11,037 bases of DNA from Bacteroidota bacterium (GCA_030631445.1 DAOVLD010000037.1:1-11037), one strand, 5' to 3'; counted from the first letter of the stretch, positions 1 through 7,600 are shown. Numbers and translations are program-made. Notes: generated by a model from the letters alone, not told the origin.

Positions 1-35
1 AATAAATGGATTGTCATAACTTTACGAAAAGTCAG

Positions 36-68
36 GAGAGATTGCTTTACTTCGTTCGCAATGATCCG
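36..68. repeat. ATTGC...GCAAT dispersed intergenic element
   Basis: ATTGC at 41-45 and GCAAT at 58-62 frame a short loop containing TTCGTTCG. On the minus strand this reads CATTGCGAACGAAG...GCAATCTC. It resembles a small intergenic repeat that I recall from many environmental bacterial genomes (CATTGCGAG...GAAGCAATCTC). The stem is only 5 bp, so a structural role is doubtful. Recognition is by eye, without a search. Confidence 0.4.
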
Positions 69-78
69 GGATATTCTT

Positions 79-110
79 AACATTTAACTTATAACCTATA
101 ACTTTTAACC
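79..110. repeat. 7-bp tandem repeat, AACTTAT type
   Basis: Four consecutive heptamers start with AAC: AACATTT (79-85), AACTTAT (86-92), AACCTAT (93-99) and AACTTTT (100-106), followed by AACC. The same family occurs in the opposite orientation at 10331-10358. The 11-mer TATAACTTTTA (97-107) is shared, inverted, with 5700-5710 and 10340-10350. Confidence 0.7.
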
Positions 111-113
111 ACA

Positions 114-184
114 GTGAAATATGCTCCTTACCTGGTGAAATATTTTCGTACCTCAAATTTCACAGGGCAGACGTCGCATTTCAC
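114..184. repeat. nested dyad of GTGAAAT / ATTTCAC
   Basis: GTGAAAT occurs at 114-120 and 135-141. Its reverse complement ATTTCAC occurs at 157-163 and 178-184. Both pairs are 21 bp apart and both share one dyad centre at base 149. The DNA between the motifs is not complementary, so this is a pattern of four separate boxes and not one long stem. It could be a two-dimer operator about two helical turns apart, or another dispersed repeat. It lies 114 bp upstream of the dehydrogenase start. Confidence 0.55.
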
Positions 185-297
185 GTGGCAAGCATATAGC
201 TTTTAGCATTTGACATGACACAAAATAATAATTATTCTGCTAATTTTAATTTTATCCTCAGTAATTGATTTGTTATTTTAGCCGAAAATTTTACTAT

Positions 298-3246
298 ATG
301 GACCCTGCTATTTTGACCAGCCAGCTTAAAACCCTTGCCGGATCACTGGATGGAGATCTGCTTTACGATGAAGTTAGTCGTTTGTTATATGCTACTGATG
401 CCTCGTCTTACCGTCAAAAACCGGTTGCTATAGCTTTGCCAAAGCACAAAACTGACATTCGCAAAATAATTATTTGGTCACGTGAAAATAAAATACCAAT
501 AACACCAAGAACTGCAGGAACCTCTCTTGCCGGTCAGGTAGTATCAGAGGGACTTATAGTAGATGTTTCACGTTATTTGAACAGAATTATTGAAGTCAAC
601 ACTTTAGAAAAATGGGTACGTGTAGAGCCAGGCGTTATATTGGATGAACTCAACCAATACCTTGAACCAATCAGGTTGTTTTTTGGTCCGGAAACTTCAA
701 CTTCGAACCGCTGTATGACAGGTGGAATGTTAGGTAACAATGCGTGCGGGGCACATTCCATACTTTATGGTAGCACAAGAGATCATACACTTGAAGTTTG
801 CACCATTTTAAGCGATGGTTCAGAAGCCAGATTCAATGATCTTACTACCAGAGAATTTGAAATTAAGTGCATGGGAGAAACGCTTGAAAGCGAAATTTAC
901 AGGTCTATCCGCAAAATGCTTACAGACGAAACAAACAAGAAATCTATCCGGGATGATTATCCGGATCCTGTTATTCCACGAAGAAATACTGGTTATGCAC
1001 TTGATCTTTTGTTGAAATCAGATGTATTTACTCCAGGTGAAAAAAGACCTTTTAACTTTTCCAGGTTACTTGCCGGATCGGAAGGGACACTGGCTTTTAC
1101 AACCGAGATCAAATTAAACCTGGTTGATCTCCCTCCTGCAGAAACAGGATTGGTTTGCGTTCATTTTAAAACCATTGAAGAAACTTTCAGGGCAAACCTG
1201 ATTGCCCTGAAGCATAAACCAGGAGCGGTGGAGATGATGGACAAAATTATACTGGAATTAACAAAAAGTAATATAGAACAACAAAGAAACCGGTTTTTTA
1301 TTAAAGGGAAACCCGCTGCTATTCTTATGATAGAATTTGCCCGTGAAACTCGTGATGAAATAGAACAAATTGCAAAGGATCTTGAAGCAGACATGCAAAA
1401 AGAGGGTTATGGTTATCATTTCTCTCTTATTTTTCCACCTGATGTTGATAAAGTCTGGGATCTCAGGAAAGCAGGACTTGGAATTTTATCAAACATGAAA
1501 GGAGATGCAAAACCAGTCTCACTAATTGAAGATACAGCTGTAAATGTAAATATGTTACCTGATTACATGGATGAGCTTAAGGGTATTTTGGATAAGCACA
1601 AGAAAGAATGTGTTTACTATGCCCATATAGGATCAGGCGAACTGCATTTGCGTCCCATACTGAATCTAAAAGACCCTAATGATGTGGAACTTTACAGGAC
1701 ACTGGGATTCGAAGTAGCGAGACTTGTAAAAAAGTATCACGGATCAATGAGCGGGGAACATGGTGATGGACGGCTTCGCGGAGAATTTATACCAATAATC
1801 CTGGGTGACCGGAATTATGAATTGTTTAAAGAGTTGAAAAAGAGCTGGGATCCTCTAAATATCTTCAATCCCGGAAAGATAACAGACACCCCACGAATGA
1901 ATACCAGTCTGCGTTATATTCCTGGTCAGGTTACACCTGATATAAAAACCATATTTGACTTTTCGGATACAGGCGGAATTGTCAGAGCAGCTGAGAAATG
2001 CAATGGTTCAGGCGATTGCAGAAAAACAGAAAAATCAGGTGGAACAATGTGTCCAAGTTACATGGCAACTCGTGACGAGCATGCGTCTACCAGGGGACGA
2101 GCTAATCTGTTACGGGAATTACTTAGTTTACCAGAGCAGGAAAAACCATTTGATCACAAAGAACTATACGAAATTCTTGATTTGTGCCTTTCCTGTAAAG
2201 GGTGTAAATCGGAGTGCCCGTCAAGTGTTGACATATCGAAAATGAAAGCAGAATTTCTGCAACATTACTACGATGACCATGGTATTCGCCTTAGAACAAG
2301 AGTTATTGCCAACATTTCAAAAATCAACCGTATAGGAGCTTTTTTCCCTGCTTTATTTAACCTTTTTGCAAAAAGTAAGGTTTTATCATTTCCGATTAAA
2401 AAGATCCTGAAATTTGCTGTTAAGCGATCTATACCTGCAATAAACACTATAACACTTAGAAAATGGGTGCGGCAAAACCTTCATAAACTTAACCCTGAAA
2501 ATCCAAAAAACGGAACTGTTTACCTGTTCATTGATGAATTTACCAACTACAATGATACCCTTATCGGGATAAAAGCAATCAAATTACTAATAAAATTAGG
2601 GTATAGGACTGAAACACAATTACATGCCGAAAGCGGAAGGGCTTATATTTCTAAAGGTTTAATACGTAAAGCCCGTTGTCTTGCTGAGAAAAATATCAAA
2701 ATTTTTGGCCCGTTAATATCAAAAGAAAAACCTTTGATAGGAATTGAGCCTTCAGCGATTCTGAGTTTTCGTGACGAGTATCCTGATTTGCTGCGCGGAA
2801 AAAACAAGCAAACAGCCAGACAAATTGCCAACAACACCTTTATGATTGATGAATTCCTGATAAGGGAAATGGAAAAGGGACATATAAAATCTGAAACTTT
2901 TACAGATAGCAAACAGCACATAAAGCTGCATGGTCATTGCCAGCAAAAATCAATTGCTTCAACTGAAGCTACAATAAAATTATTGTCTTTACCTGTAAAT
3001 TATACTGTTGAAGAGATCCCATCAGGTTGTTGTGGCATGGCGGGTTCATTCGGATATGAAAAAGAGCACTACGATTTAAGCATGAAAGTCGGAGAACTGA
3101 TATTATTTCCTGCTATCAGGGAAACTGCTGAAAAAACATTGATTGCCGCACCGGGGACAAGCTGCCGGCACCAGATAAAAGACGGAACAAAACGAACAGC
3201 TTACCATCCTGTGGAAGTGTTGTATGATGCCTTGAGGGAAGAATGA
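298..3246 (+). CDS. FAD-binding and (Fe-S)-binding 2-hydroxyacid dehydrogenase fusion (GlcD/YdiJ type)
   Basis: This 982-residue protein probably oxidises a D-2-hydroxyacid (D-lactate, glycolate or D-2-hydroxyglutarate cannot be told apart here) and passes electrons through iron-sulfur centres to the respiratory chain. In order it has a PCMH-type FAD domain (about 40-220, with the segment TGGMLGNNACGAHS), a FAD-oxidase C-terminal domain with HIGSGELH (443-450) and GEHGDG (486-491), and then FNPGKI. A ferredoxin-like part follows, with C568, C574, C585-P and a classical CxxCxxCxxxCP at C630, C633, C636 and C640. A CCG-type domain ends the protein (GCCGMAGSFG, C911-C912). This fuses what GlcD plus GlcF, or LldE-type subunits, do as separate chains. 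The frame opens at a TTG at 265, but the ATG at 298 matches the usual family start better. No Shine-Dalgarno is visible. The gene stands alone and runs straight into a repeat block. The family assignment is firm; the substrate is not known. Confidence 0.93.
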   Translation: MDPAILTSQLKTLAGSLDGDLLYDEVSRLLYATDASSYRQKPVAIALPKHKTDIRKIIIWSRENKIPITPRTAGTSLAGQVVSEGLIVDVSRYLNRIIEVNTLEKWVRVEPGVILDELNQYLEPIRLFFGPETSTSNRCMTGGMLGNNACGAHSILYGSTRDHTLEVCTILSDGSEARFNDLTTREFEIKCMGETLESEIYRSIRKMLTDETNKKSIRDDYPDPVIPRRNTGYALDLLLKSDVFTPGEKRPFNFSRLLAGSEGTLAFTTEIKLNLVDLPPAETGLVCVHFKTIEETFRANLIALKHKPGAVEMMDKIILELTKSNIEQQRNRFFIKGKPAAILMIEFARETRDEIEQIAKDLEADMQKEGYGYHFSLIFPPDVDKVWDLRKAGLGILSNMKGDAKPVSLIEDTAVNVNMLPDYMDELKGILDKHKKECVYYAHIGSGELHLRPILNLKDPNDVELYRTLGFEVARLVKKYHGSMSGEHGDGRLRGEFIPIILGDRNYELFKELKKSWDPLNIFNPGKITDTPRMNTSLRYIPGQVTPDIKTIFDFSDTGGIVRAAEKCNGSGDCRKTEKSGGTMCPSYMATRDEHASTRGRANLLRELLSLPEQEKPFDHKELYEILDLCLSCKGCKSECPSSVDISKMKAEFLQHYYDDHGIRLRTRVIANISKINRIGAFFPALFNLFAKSKVLSFPIKKILKFAVKRSIPAINTITLRKWVRQNLHKLNPENPKNGTVYLFIDEFTNYNDTLIGIKAIKLLIKLGYRTETQLHAESGRAYISKGLIRKARCLAEKNIKIFGPLISKEKPLIGIEPSAILSFRDEYPDLLRGKNKQTARQIANNTFMIDEFLIREMEKGHIKSETFTDSKQHIKLHGHCQQKSIASTEATIKLLSLPVNYTVEEIPSGCCGMAGSFGYEKEHYDLSMKVGELILFPAIRETAEKTLIAAPGTSCRHQIKDGTKRTAYHPVEVLYDALREE

Positions 3247-3267
3247 AGAGCGACGAGGCGACTGAGC

Positions 3268-3371
3268 GAGGGAGCGAGAGGACGAGGGAGCGAGGGAACG
3301 AGAGGACGAGGGAACGAGGGAACGAGAGGACGAGGGAGCGAGAGGACGAGGGAACGAGGGAACGAGAGGGC
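3268..3371. repeat. 13-copy 8-bp tandem array, GAGRGRRC
   Basis: Thirteen uninterrupted octamers follow each other. Three main variants are present: A = GAGGGAGC, B = GAGAGGAC, C = GAGGGAAC. Their order is A B A C B C C B A B C C, ending in GAGAGGGC. One strand is almost pure purine. The array starts about 20 bp after the dehydrogenase stop. An open frame of 168 codons covers it on the minus strand only because pyrimidine-rich DNA has few stop codons; it is not a gene. Confidence 0.9.
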
Positions 3372-3437
3372 GAAGAAGAGAAGAGGAGAAGATGAGAAGA
3401 GGAAAAGAATTGTAATACAGTGAAGTGATGAAGAGAA

Positions 3438-3581
3438 AAGGCAGAAGGCAAAAGTGAAGAAAGAAGAGGAATAAGGGAAGGTGGTAATGAGGTGATGAGG
3501 TGATGTGGTGATGAGGTGATGAGGAGAAAAGGCAAAAGGCAGAAGGCAGAAGGCAAAAGTGAAGAAAAAAGAGGAATAAGG
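3438..3581. repeat. 39-bp direct repeat enclosing a 5-copy GAGGTGAT array
   Basis: Bases 3438-3476 recur at 3543-3581 with one mismatch (offset 105 bp). Each copy contains GGCAGAAGGCAAAAG and ends in GAGGAATAAGG. Between them, 3481-3520 holds five octamers: GTGGTAAT, GAGGTGAT, GAGGTGAT, GTGGTGAT and GAGGTGAT. Just after them, AAGGCAR hexamer to heptamer units (3530-3556) are also tandem. The whole purine-rich stretch looks like layered slippage and duplication. Confidence 0.85.
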
Positions 3582-3700
3582 TGATGTGGAGAAGAAGAGA
3601 ATAATGAATATCGATTACTCACAAAATAAATGAATTTCTATTACGTTCGTGAGATCGCTTCGCTAAGTTAACGAACATCGAAGTATGAAGTGAAGAAGTG
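3582..3700. other. tail of the repeat block, no gene
   Basis: This is the end of the 454-bp gap between the dehydrogenase and the acyltransferase. A 6-bp inverted repeat, GTTCGT (3645-3650) and ACGAAC (3671-3676), encloses GAGATCGCTTCGCT. It lies 25 bp beyond the acyltransferase stop on the minus strand, but it lacks a T-tract and is too weak to call a terminator. No open frame here has recognisable content. Confidence 0.5.
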
Positions 3701-4255
3701 TTACGAGTTATCTGTACTTTCTGAGAATTTACCGGGGTATTTTGGTATTATGTTTTTATAATAATTCTTCAATCTTATCATATCGGCATCAATATCATCA
3801 GTTAACTCAAAAGCTTTGTCAATTCCTACGGTTTTTCTGCCGTAATCAATAAACGCCAGGATTACAGGAATATTTGCTTGTTTTGCAATACGGTGAAAAC
3901 CCTTTTTCCAATTACTGACTTTTTTTCGTGTTCCTTCCGGAGTTATAATAAGAATCATTTTTTCCGATCGACTGAACAAATCTACCATTTGTTCTGAAAC
4001 ATAATTTCTTTTATAACGGTCAACAGGGATCCCTCCAATCATTTTAAATATCCAACCAAGCGGAAAGAAAAAAGCTTCCTTTTTAATAAGGATTTTTGAC
4101 CTGATCCCCTTTGTATTCAAGTATAACCCGCCTATGAAAAAATCCCAATTGCTTGTATGAGGTGCGACGACAATAATATACTTTTCCAGATCAGGTTTTT
4201 GTCCAAACAATTGCCATCCCATCAAATGGAGAATAAATTTGCTGATAATTCTCAT
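3701..4255 (-). CDS. lysophospholipid acyltransferase family protein (PlsC-like)
   Basis: This 184-residue protein of the glycerolipid acyltransferase superfamily probably transfers an acyl chain to a lysophospholipid or related acceptor at the inner membrane. The catalytic HX4D box is H33-T-S-N-W-D38. GGIPVDR (74-80) and PEGTR (106-110) are the acceptor and phosphate-binding motifs of the superfamily. At 184 residues it is shorter than classical PlsC (about 240) and fits the compact subfamily common in Bacteroidota. There is no signal peptide; the N-terminal stretch up to about residue 18 is amphipathic and could lie on the membrane. The ATG is only 16 bp past the T-tract of a terminator that serves the upstream gene, so expression must come from read-through or from a promoter hidden in that gap. 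The acceptor substrate is unknown. Confidence 0.88.
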   Translation of the reverse strand: MRIISKFILHLMGWQLFGQKPDLEKYIIVVAPHTSNWDFFIGGLYLNTKGIRSKILIKKEAFFFPLGWIFKMIGGIPVDRYKRNYVSEQMVDLFSRSEKMILIITPEGTRKKVSNWKKGFHRIAKQANIPVILAFIDYGRKTVGIDKAFELTDDIDADMIRLKNYYKNIIPKYPGKFSESTDNS

Positions 4256-4270
4256 TTATTAAGAAAAAAT

Positions 4271-4302
4271 GAAAAAAAAACCTATCCCGGTAAGGATAGG
4301 TT
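4271..4302 (-). terminator. intrinsic terminator after the membrane-anchored protein
   Basis: Read on the minus strand, AACCTATCC pairs perfectly with GGATAGGTT around a 6-base loop (4279-4302), and a run of T follows (4280-4272). The stem begins about 20 bp beyond the stop at 4323. The plus strand has no T-tract after the stem, so the signal is directional. It sits between two same-strand genes, directly in front of the acyltransferase start. Confidence 0.85.
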
Positions 4303-4322
4303 ACAATGTATCATAAATATTT

Positions 4323-5480
4323 TTATTCTTCTTTCAATTCGAGGTAATAATTATCAAGAATATTGGTAACCAGAGGCTTGTAATATTTCCAATAAAACTT
4401 CCTTTTATCTGAGAGTTCATTATTGTAAAGATATTTATCAACCTTTTCGATATCATTGAAATAGGCAGTGGAATAGTTAACAATATTATTAGCAAAATCG
4501 CCTGAGAAATAAAAATAATGTTTCTTTTCCGGTTGCATGATCACTGCGGGGAAGACTTCAGGAATCAGGTTAGCTTCCAATAGTGAATCTCCAACATAAT
4601 TTGCATGAATCTTAAACTCAGAAAGAACAATATTTTCGCCTGACTCGATAATATTGAACCAAAATGGATAATTCACCTTATAAGGTAAATCGTAAGCTTC
4701 CTGCACTGTTTTATCTGAATAAATAAATGGCACATCAAAATCAAGATGTGTTTCATTCTCAAGCACTACGACTTTATTATCATTTTTGATCAGGATAATT
4801 CCTGAATTTGTGAAGGTCCAGGTTTCAAGATATTGTTTCTCGTAAAGTTTTATAATCCATTTAGGAATATCAGGATTTGTTACGGGATTAAGATCCTTAT
4901 AATATTTTCCTGACCAGCCAGTCCAGTGAATATCAAAAATATTTTCCGTTTTGTTTCTTTCAAGCGGAGCAGTTGGATAAGAAAGGATATTATATTCAGC
5001 TATTACCAATTTATCCCTGTCTTTCATTTCCTTCAGCAAAAGATAATCACTATTGTTTAATCCTCCATAAATCAGTCTGGAACGGTTACTGCGATTAATT
5101 CCATGATACCAGTCATTAAAATACACCCCATATGTATCTGCATAGTAAAGAGCATCTAATGAATCGGCTAGTTCAATTATTTCAGCAAGCCGGATTCTTC
5201 GAGTATCCCATTTTTTCTCCCTTAAAGGACGTAATGGAACAAAACCAAAGTAGTCTTTCCTATAAGAATACAACCTGTTATTTCCTTTAACATACTTATT
5301 ATGAGTAAGAATCCAGTGAAATGATTTGTGATTATACCTGTCAAAAGATGGTACTGTTTTATCCAAAATAAGCACATCAAGAGGTCGTTTTGGTTGCACT
5401 CCCCACTTCACAATATTCAACACCGGGAAAAACAGGATCACAATAAGGATTATAATGATTAGGATAAAAGACTTTTTCAT
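4323..5480 (-). CDS. membrane-anchored protein of unknown function
   Basis: This 385-residue protein starts with Lys-Lys and one long hydrophobic helix (about 4-24, rich in Ile and Leu), so it is probably anchored in the inner membrane with the rest outside the cytoplasm. I do not recognise a named family. The first half has alternating hydrophobic strands and helices: LDVLILDKTVP near 34, then LADSLDALYYADTYGVY near 105-121, and later KLVIAEYNILSYPTAP. This recalls a glutamine-amidotransferase-like (DUF4350-type) Rossmann layout, without a visible catalytic Cys-His pair. The second half is rich in aromatic residues and Asn, with a possible beta-sandwich character. A strong terminator follows, which makes it its own transcription unit. 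The fold suggestion is weak; the gene itself is well supported by its length, start and terminator. Confidence 0.8.
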   Translation of the reverse strand: MKKSFILIIIILIVILFFPVLNIVKWGVQPKRPLDVLILDKTVPSFDRYNHKSFHWILTHNKYVKGNNRLYSYRKDYFGFVPLRPLREKKWDTRRIRLAEIIELADSLDALYYADTYGVYFNDWYHGINRSNRSRLIYGGLNNSDYLLLKEMKDRDKLVIAEYNILSYPTAPLERNKTENIFDIHWTGWSGKYYKDLNPVTNPDIPKWIIKLYEKQYLETWTFTNSGIILIKNDNKVVVLENETHLDFDVPFIYSDKTVQEAYDLPYKVNYPFWFNIIESGENIVLSEFKIHANYVGDSLLEANLIPEVFPAVIMQPEKKHYFYFSGDFANNIVNYSTAYFNDIEKVDKYLYNNELSDKRKFYWKYYKPLVTNILDNYYLELKEE

Positions 5481-5722
5481 TTTTTGGAAGTTAAAATTGT
5501 TCGTTTTTTATAAAACTTAAGAATATTCATCCTTCTGCCCCTCAACTCAAACGAGTCCCGCTCAAATTTAATTATAAATGTATTAAAATAAAATTATAAA
5601 AAAAAATTTCAGCAATTTTCTATAATACAGTTTATGATAATATACGCAAATTTGATGGGAAATGTTGTTTTAATCTCAAGTTTTTATTCATTTAACAAAT
5701 AAAAGTTATACTAAAATCATTG
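5481..5722. other. AT-rich intergenic DNA, no gene seen
   Basis: This is most of the 331-bp gap between ggt and the unknown membrane protein. It is very AT-rich and should hold the promoter of the minus-strand gene ending at 4323. The 11-mer TAAAAGTTATA at 5700-5710 belongs to the intergenic repeat family also seen at 97-107 and 10340-10350. A 22-codon frame at 5634-5702 (+) looks accidental. Confidence 0.5.
5563..5570 (-). promoter_or_regulatory. possible -7 element for the unknown membrane protein
   Basis: On the minus strand TAAATTTG matches the Bacteroidota -7 consensus TAnnTTTG exactly. It would give a leader of roughly 80 nt before the ATG at 5480. No clear TTTG or TTG lies at the expected -33 distance. 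In such AT-rich DNA a chance match is possible. Confidence 0.35.
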
Positions 5723-5735
5723 TAACTATTCAGTG
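5723..5735. repeat. TAACTATTCAGTG direct repeat, left copy
   Basis: This 13-mer recurs exactly, in the same orientation, at 7601-7613. The two copies flank ggt. Both are intergenic and the left one runs into the AGTGACTAA repeats. Confidence 0.65.
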
Positions 5736-5738
5736 ACT

Positions 5739-5781
5739 AAAGTGACTAAAGTTAAAGCTTCTTCATAACTTTAGTCACTTT
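5739..5781. repeat. 16-bp perfect inverted repeat behind ggt
   Basis: AAAGTGACTAAAGTTA (5739-5754) pairs perfectly with 5766-5781 around an 11-base loop. The left arm belongs to a 9-bp tandem repeat (AGTGACTAA at 5732-5740 and 5741-5749). Beyond the right arm, CTTTTAA, CTTTAG and CTTATAA units continue to 5804. It begins about 30 bp past the ggt stop, so it could end or stabilise the ggt transcript. No T-tract follows on the minus strand, so it is not a standard intrinsic terminator. Confidence 0.8.
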
Positions 5782-5811
5782 TAACTTTAGCTCACTTATA
5801 ACTTCTTCTTC

Positions 5812-7506
5812 TTAATACCCAACAGTGGTATCGTCGCCTCTTGGATCGGCTCCTCCTTCAAGTGTTCCGTCGGGAAGAACAAGAATAGCATCAACGCGGC
5901 CAATCGGACCTCTAAGTTTTAGATTATGACCTATATTCTTCAGTTTATCTGCAACAAGACTATCCAGGGCTTCTTTTTCATAATAAATTTGATCAGGAAA
6001 CCATTGATGATGAAACCTTTTTGCACAAACAGCCTCCTGCATTCCCATATTAAATATAGTTATATTCAGAATTGTTTGAAAGACACTTGTAATAATTGTC
6101 GAACCACCGGGTGAACCAACAACCATAAATAATTCACCTTCTTTTTCAATGATCGAGGGAGTCATGGAACTTAACATTCGTTTCCCGGGTTGAATAGAAT
6201 TTGCTTCACCACCGGTGAGACCATAAGAATTCGGCACACCCGGTTTGGAACTGAAATCATCCATCTCATTGTTTAACAGAAATCCGGCTCCTTTTACAAT
6301 AATTTTTGAACCATATCCCCGGTTAAGTGTAGTTGTTGCAGCCACTGCATTACCCATTTCATCAACAACTGAAAAATGGGTAGTTTCTTCACTCTCGTAT
6401 CCGGCAGGAATTCCATGGTTTACTTCTGATGATGTCCTGGCTTTACCTGGTAAAACAAGGCTCATTTGTTTATTGATATAAGATTTATCAATGAGTCCCG
6501 AAAGAGGCACGTTATAAAAGTCAGCATCGCCAAGAAATTTAGCTCTGTCAGCATAAACCCATCTTTCTGCTTCAGTTAGTAAATGTATATATTCAGATGA
6601 ACCCCACCCCCATTCGGATAAAGGATAATTTTCCACAGATCCGAGCAGTTGTATTAATGCAATACCTCCGCTTGAGGGTGTTCCCATTGAAATAATTTTA
6701 TAGTTCATAAAATCACTAATAACCGGTTTACGCCATATTGAATTATACATTTCGAGATCATTATGAGTAATAAGACCTCCTCCTCGTTTCATCTCTTCAA
6801 CAATTTTATTAGCAATTTCACCACCATAGAACCCTTTTCTGCCGTTATCTCTGATTAATTCAAGAGTACGAGCAAGCGCCGGCTGGATAAAGGTATCTCC
6901 TTTTTCCCATGGTTCATTTTTAACAAAAGCCGGTTGATGATTGTTATATTCAAGAAATTGTTTCTTCAGACCATTAAAGCTTTTTGCCTGGTTTGCAGTA
7001 ATCGGAAATCCTTTGGCAGCAAGGTTAATTGCAGGTTGTATAACTTCCTTAAAAGAGAGCACTCCATATTTATCATGCATTTTTATCATTCCATCAACAG
7101 TTCCAGGTACACCCGAGGCCAGGTGGCTGTAGGTACTCAAACCCGGGACAACATCCCCTTTCTCATCCAGATACATATCATGATGACCTGCAAGTGGTGC
7201 TTTCTCACGGAAGTCCAGAGAAACCGATTTACCGTCTGCAAATCTCACTACCATAAAGCCACCACCACCACCAATATTACCGGCTGCAGGATATGAAACA
7301 GCCAGTGCAAATTGCACAGAAACAGCAGCATCAACAGCATTACCACCTTTCATTAAAATCTGTTTCCCAATCGCCGATGCTTCAGGGTGAGCAGATACCA
7401 CCATACCATGATCTGCCATTACACCCCGTTCAATTTGAGCTTTCTTGTTGCAGCTAAAAGAAACCGTAACCAGAATAATGATTGGAATTAATAATAATTT
7501 ATGCAT
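5812..7506 (-). CDS. ggt: gamma-glutamyltransferase, lipoprotein form
   Basis: This enzyme of the Ntn-hydrolase superfamily hydrolyses glutathione and other gamma-glutamyl compounds or transfers the gamma-glutamyl group. It is made as one chain and cleaves itself into a large and a small subunit. Residues 1-19 form a lipoprotein signal peptide ending in FSC (C19), so the enzyme should be tethered in the cell envelope; the E. coli enzyme is soluble and periplasmic. Conserved points are NIGGGGGF (77-84), LDFREKAP with the substrate-binding arginine R100, the self-cleavage site before T375 in TTHFSVVD, a lid loop (NNEMDDFSSKPGVPN), LSSM (445-448) and the oxyanion segment GSPGGS (464-469). At 564 residues it has the usual length and nothing is missing. 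It has its own promoter and appears to be transcribed alone. Likely roles are glutathione salvage for cysteine and glutamate. Confidence 0.95.
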   Translation of the reverse strand: MHKLLLIPIIILVTVSFSCNKKAQIERGVMADHGMVVSAHPEASAIGKQILMKGGNAVDAAVSVQFALAVSYPAAGNIGGGGGFMVVRFADGKSVSLDFREKAPLAGHHDMYLDEKGDVVPGLSTYSHLASGVPGTVDGMIKMHDKYGVLSFKEVIQPAINLAAKGFPITANQAKSFNGLKKQFLEYNNHQPAFVKNEPWEKGDTFIQPALARTLELIRDNGRKGFYGGEIANKIVEEMKRGGGLITHNDLEMYNSIWRKPVISDFMNYKIISMGTPSSGGIALIQLLGSVENYPLSEWGWGSSEYIHLLTEAERWVYADRAKFLGDADFYNVPLSGLIDKSYINKQMSLVLPGKARTSSEVNHGIPAGYESEETTHFSVVDEMGNAVAATTTLNRGYGSKIIVKGAGFLLNNEMDDFSSKPGVPNSYGLTGGEANSIQPGKRMLSSMTPSIIEKEGELFMVVGSPGGSTIITSVFQTILNITIFNMGMQEAVCAKRFHHQWFPDQIYYEKEALDSLVADKLKNIGHNLKLRGPIGRVDAILVLPDGTLEGGADPRGDDTTVGY

Positions 7507-7533
7507 AAAACTTTAAAATTTTCAAAATTGAAC

Positions 7534-7564
7534 CAAAGGTAATTTATCACCCTTAACTTCCAAA
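7534..7564 (-). promoter_or_regulatory. Bacteroidota-type promoter of ggt
   Basis: On the minus strand TTTG (7564-7561) is followed after 19 bp by TACCTTTG (7541-7534). This matches the -33 TTTG and -7 TAnnTTTG consensus of the Bacteroidota primary sigma factor, with normal spacing. Transcription would start near 7529, giving a leader of about 20-25 nt before the ATG at 7506. No Shine-Dalgarno is present in that leader. Confidence 0.7.
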
Positions 7565-7600
7565 ATCTGCAGCAATTGTTCACTATAAAAAAAACCTCTA

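Noticed and set aside
210..238. TTGACA (210-215), 17 bp, TATTCT (233-238) as a promoter
   Set aside because: This is the sigma-70 pattern of proteobacteria. The window's other signals are of Bacteroidota type, and no TAnnTTTG is present at the right distance. The match may be chance.
265..297. TTG at 265 as start of the dehydrogenase
   Set aside because: It would add 11 residues that look like untranslated AT-rich DNA. The ATG at 298 begins the segment that resembles family N-termini.
3268..3581. CRISPR array
   Set aside because: Repeats of 7-8 bp without unique spacers, and no cas gene. These are simple tandem arrays.
3116..3622. 168-codon open frame on the minus strand (Ser/Pro/Leu-rich product)
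   Set aside because: It overlaps the 3' end of the dehydrogenase and otherwise consists of the purine-rich tandem repeats. Its amino-acid pattern just mirrors the octamers, and pyrimidine-rich DNA has few stop codons.
3645..3676. Terminator for the acyltransferase gene
   Set aside because: The stem has only 6 bp with a 20-base loop and no T-tract on the minus strand.
4157..4369. 70-codon plus-strand frame across the terminator
   Set aside because: It is antisense to two well-supported genes and to the terminator, and its product has no recognisable features.
5634..5702. 22-codon open frame on the plus strand
   Set aside because: It is short, lies in very AT-rich DNA, and shows no recognisable motif or start signal.
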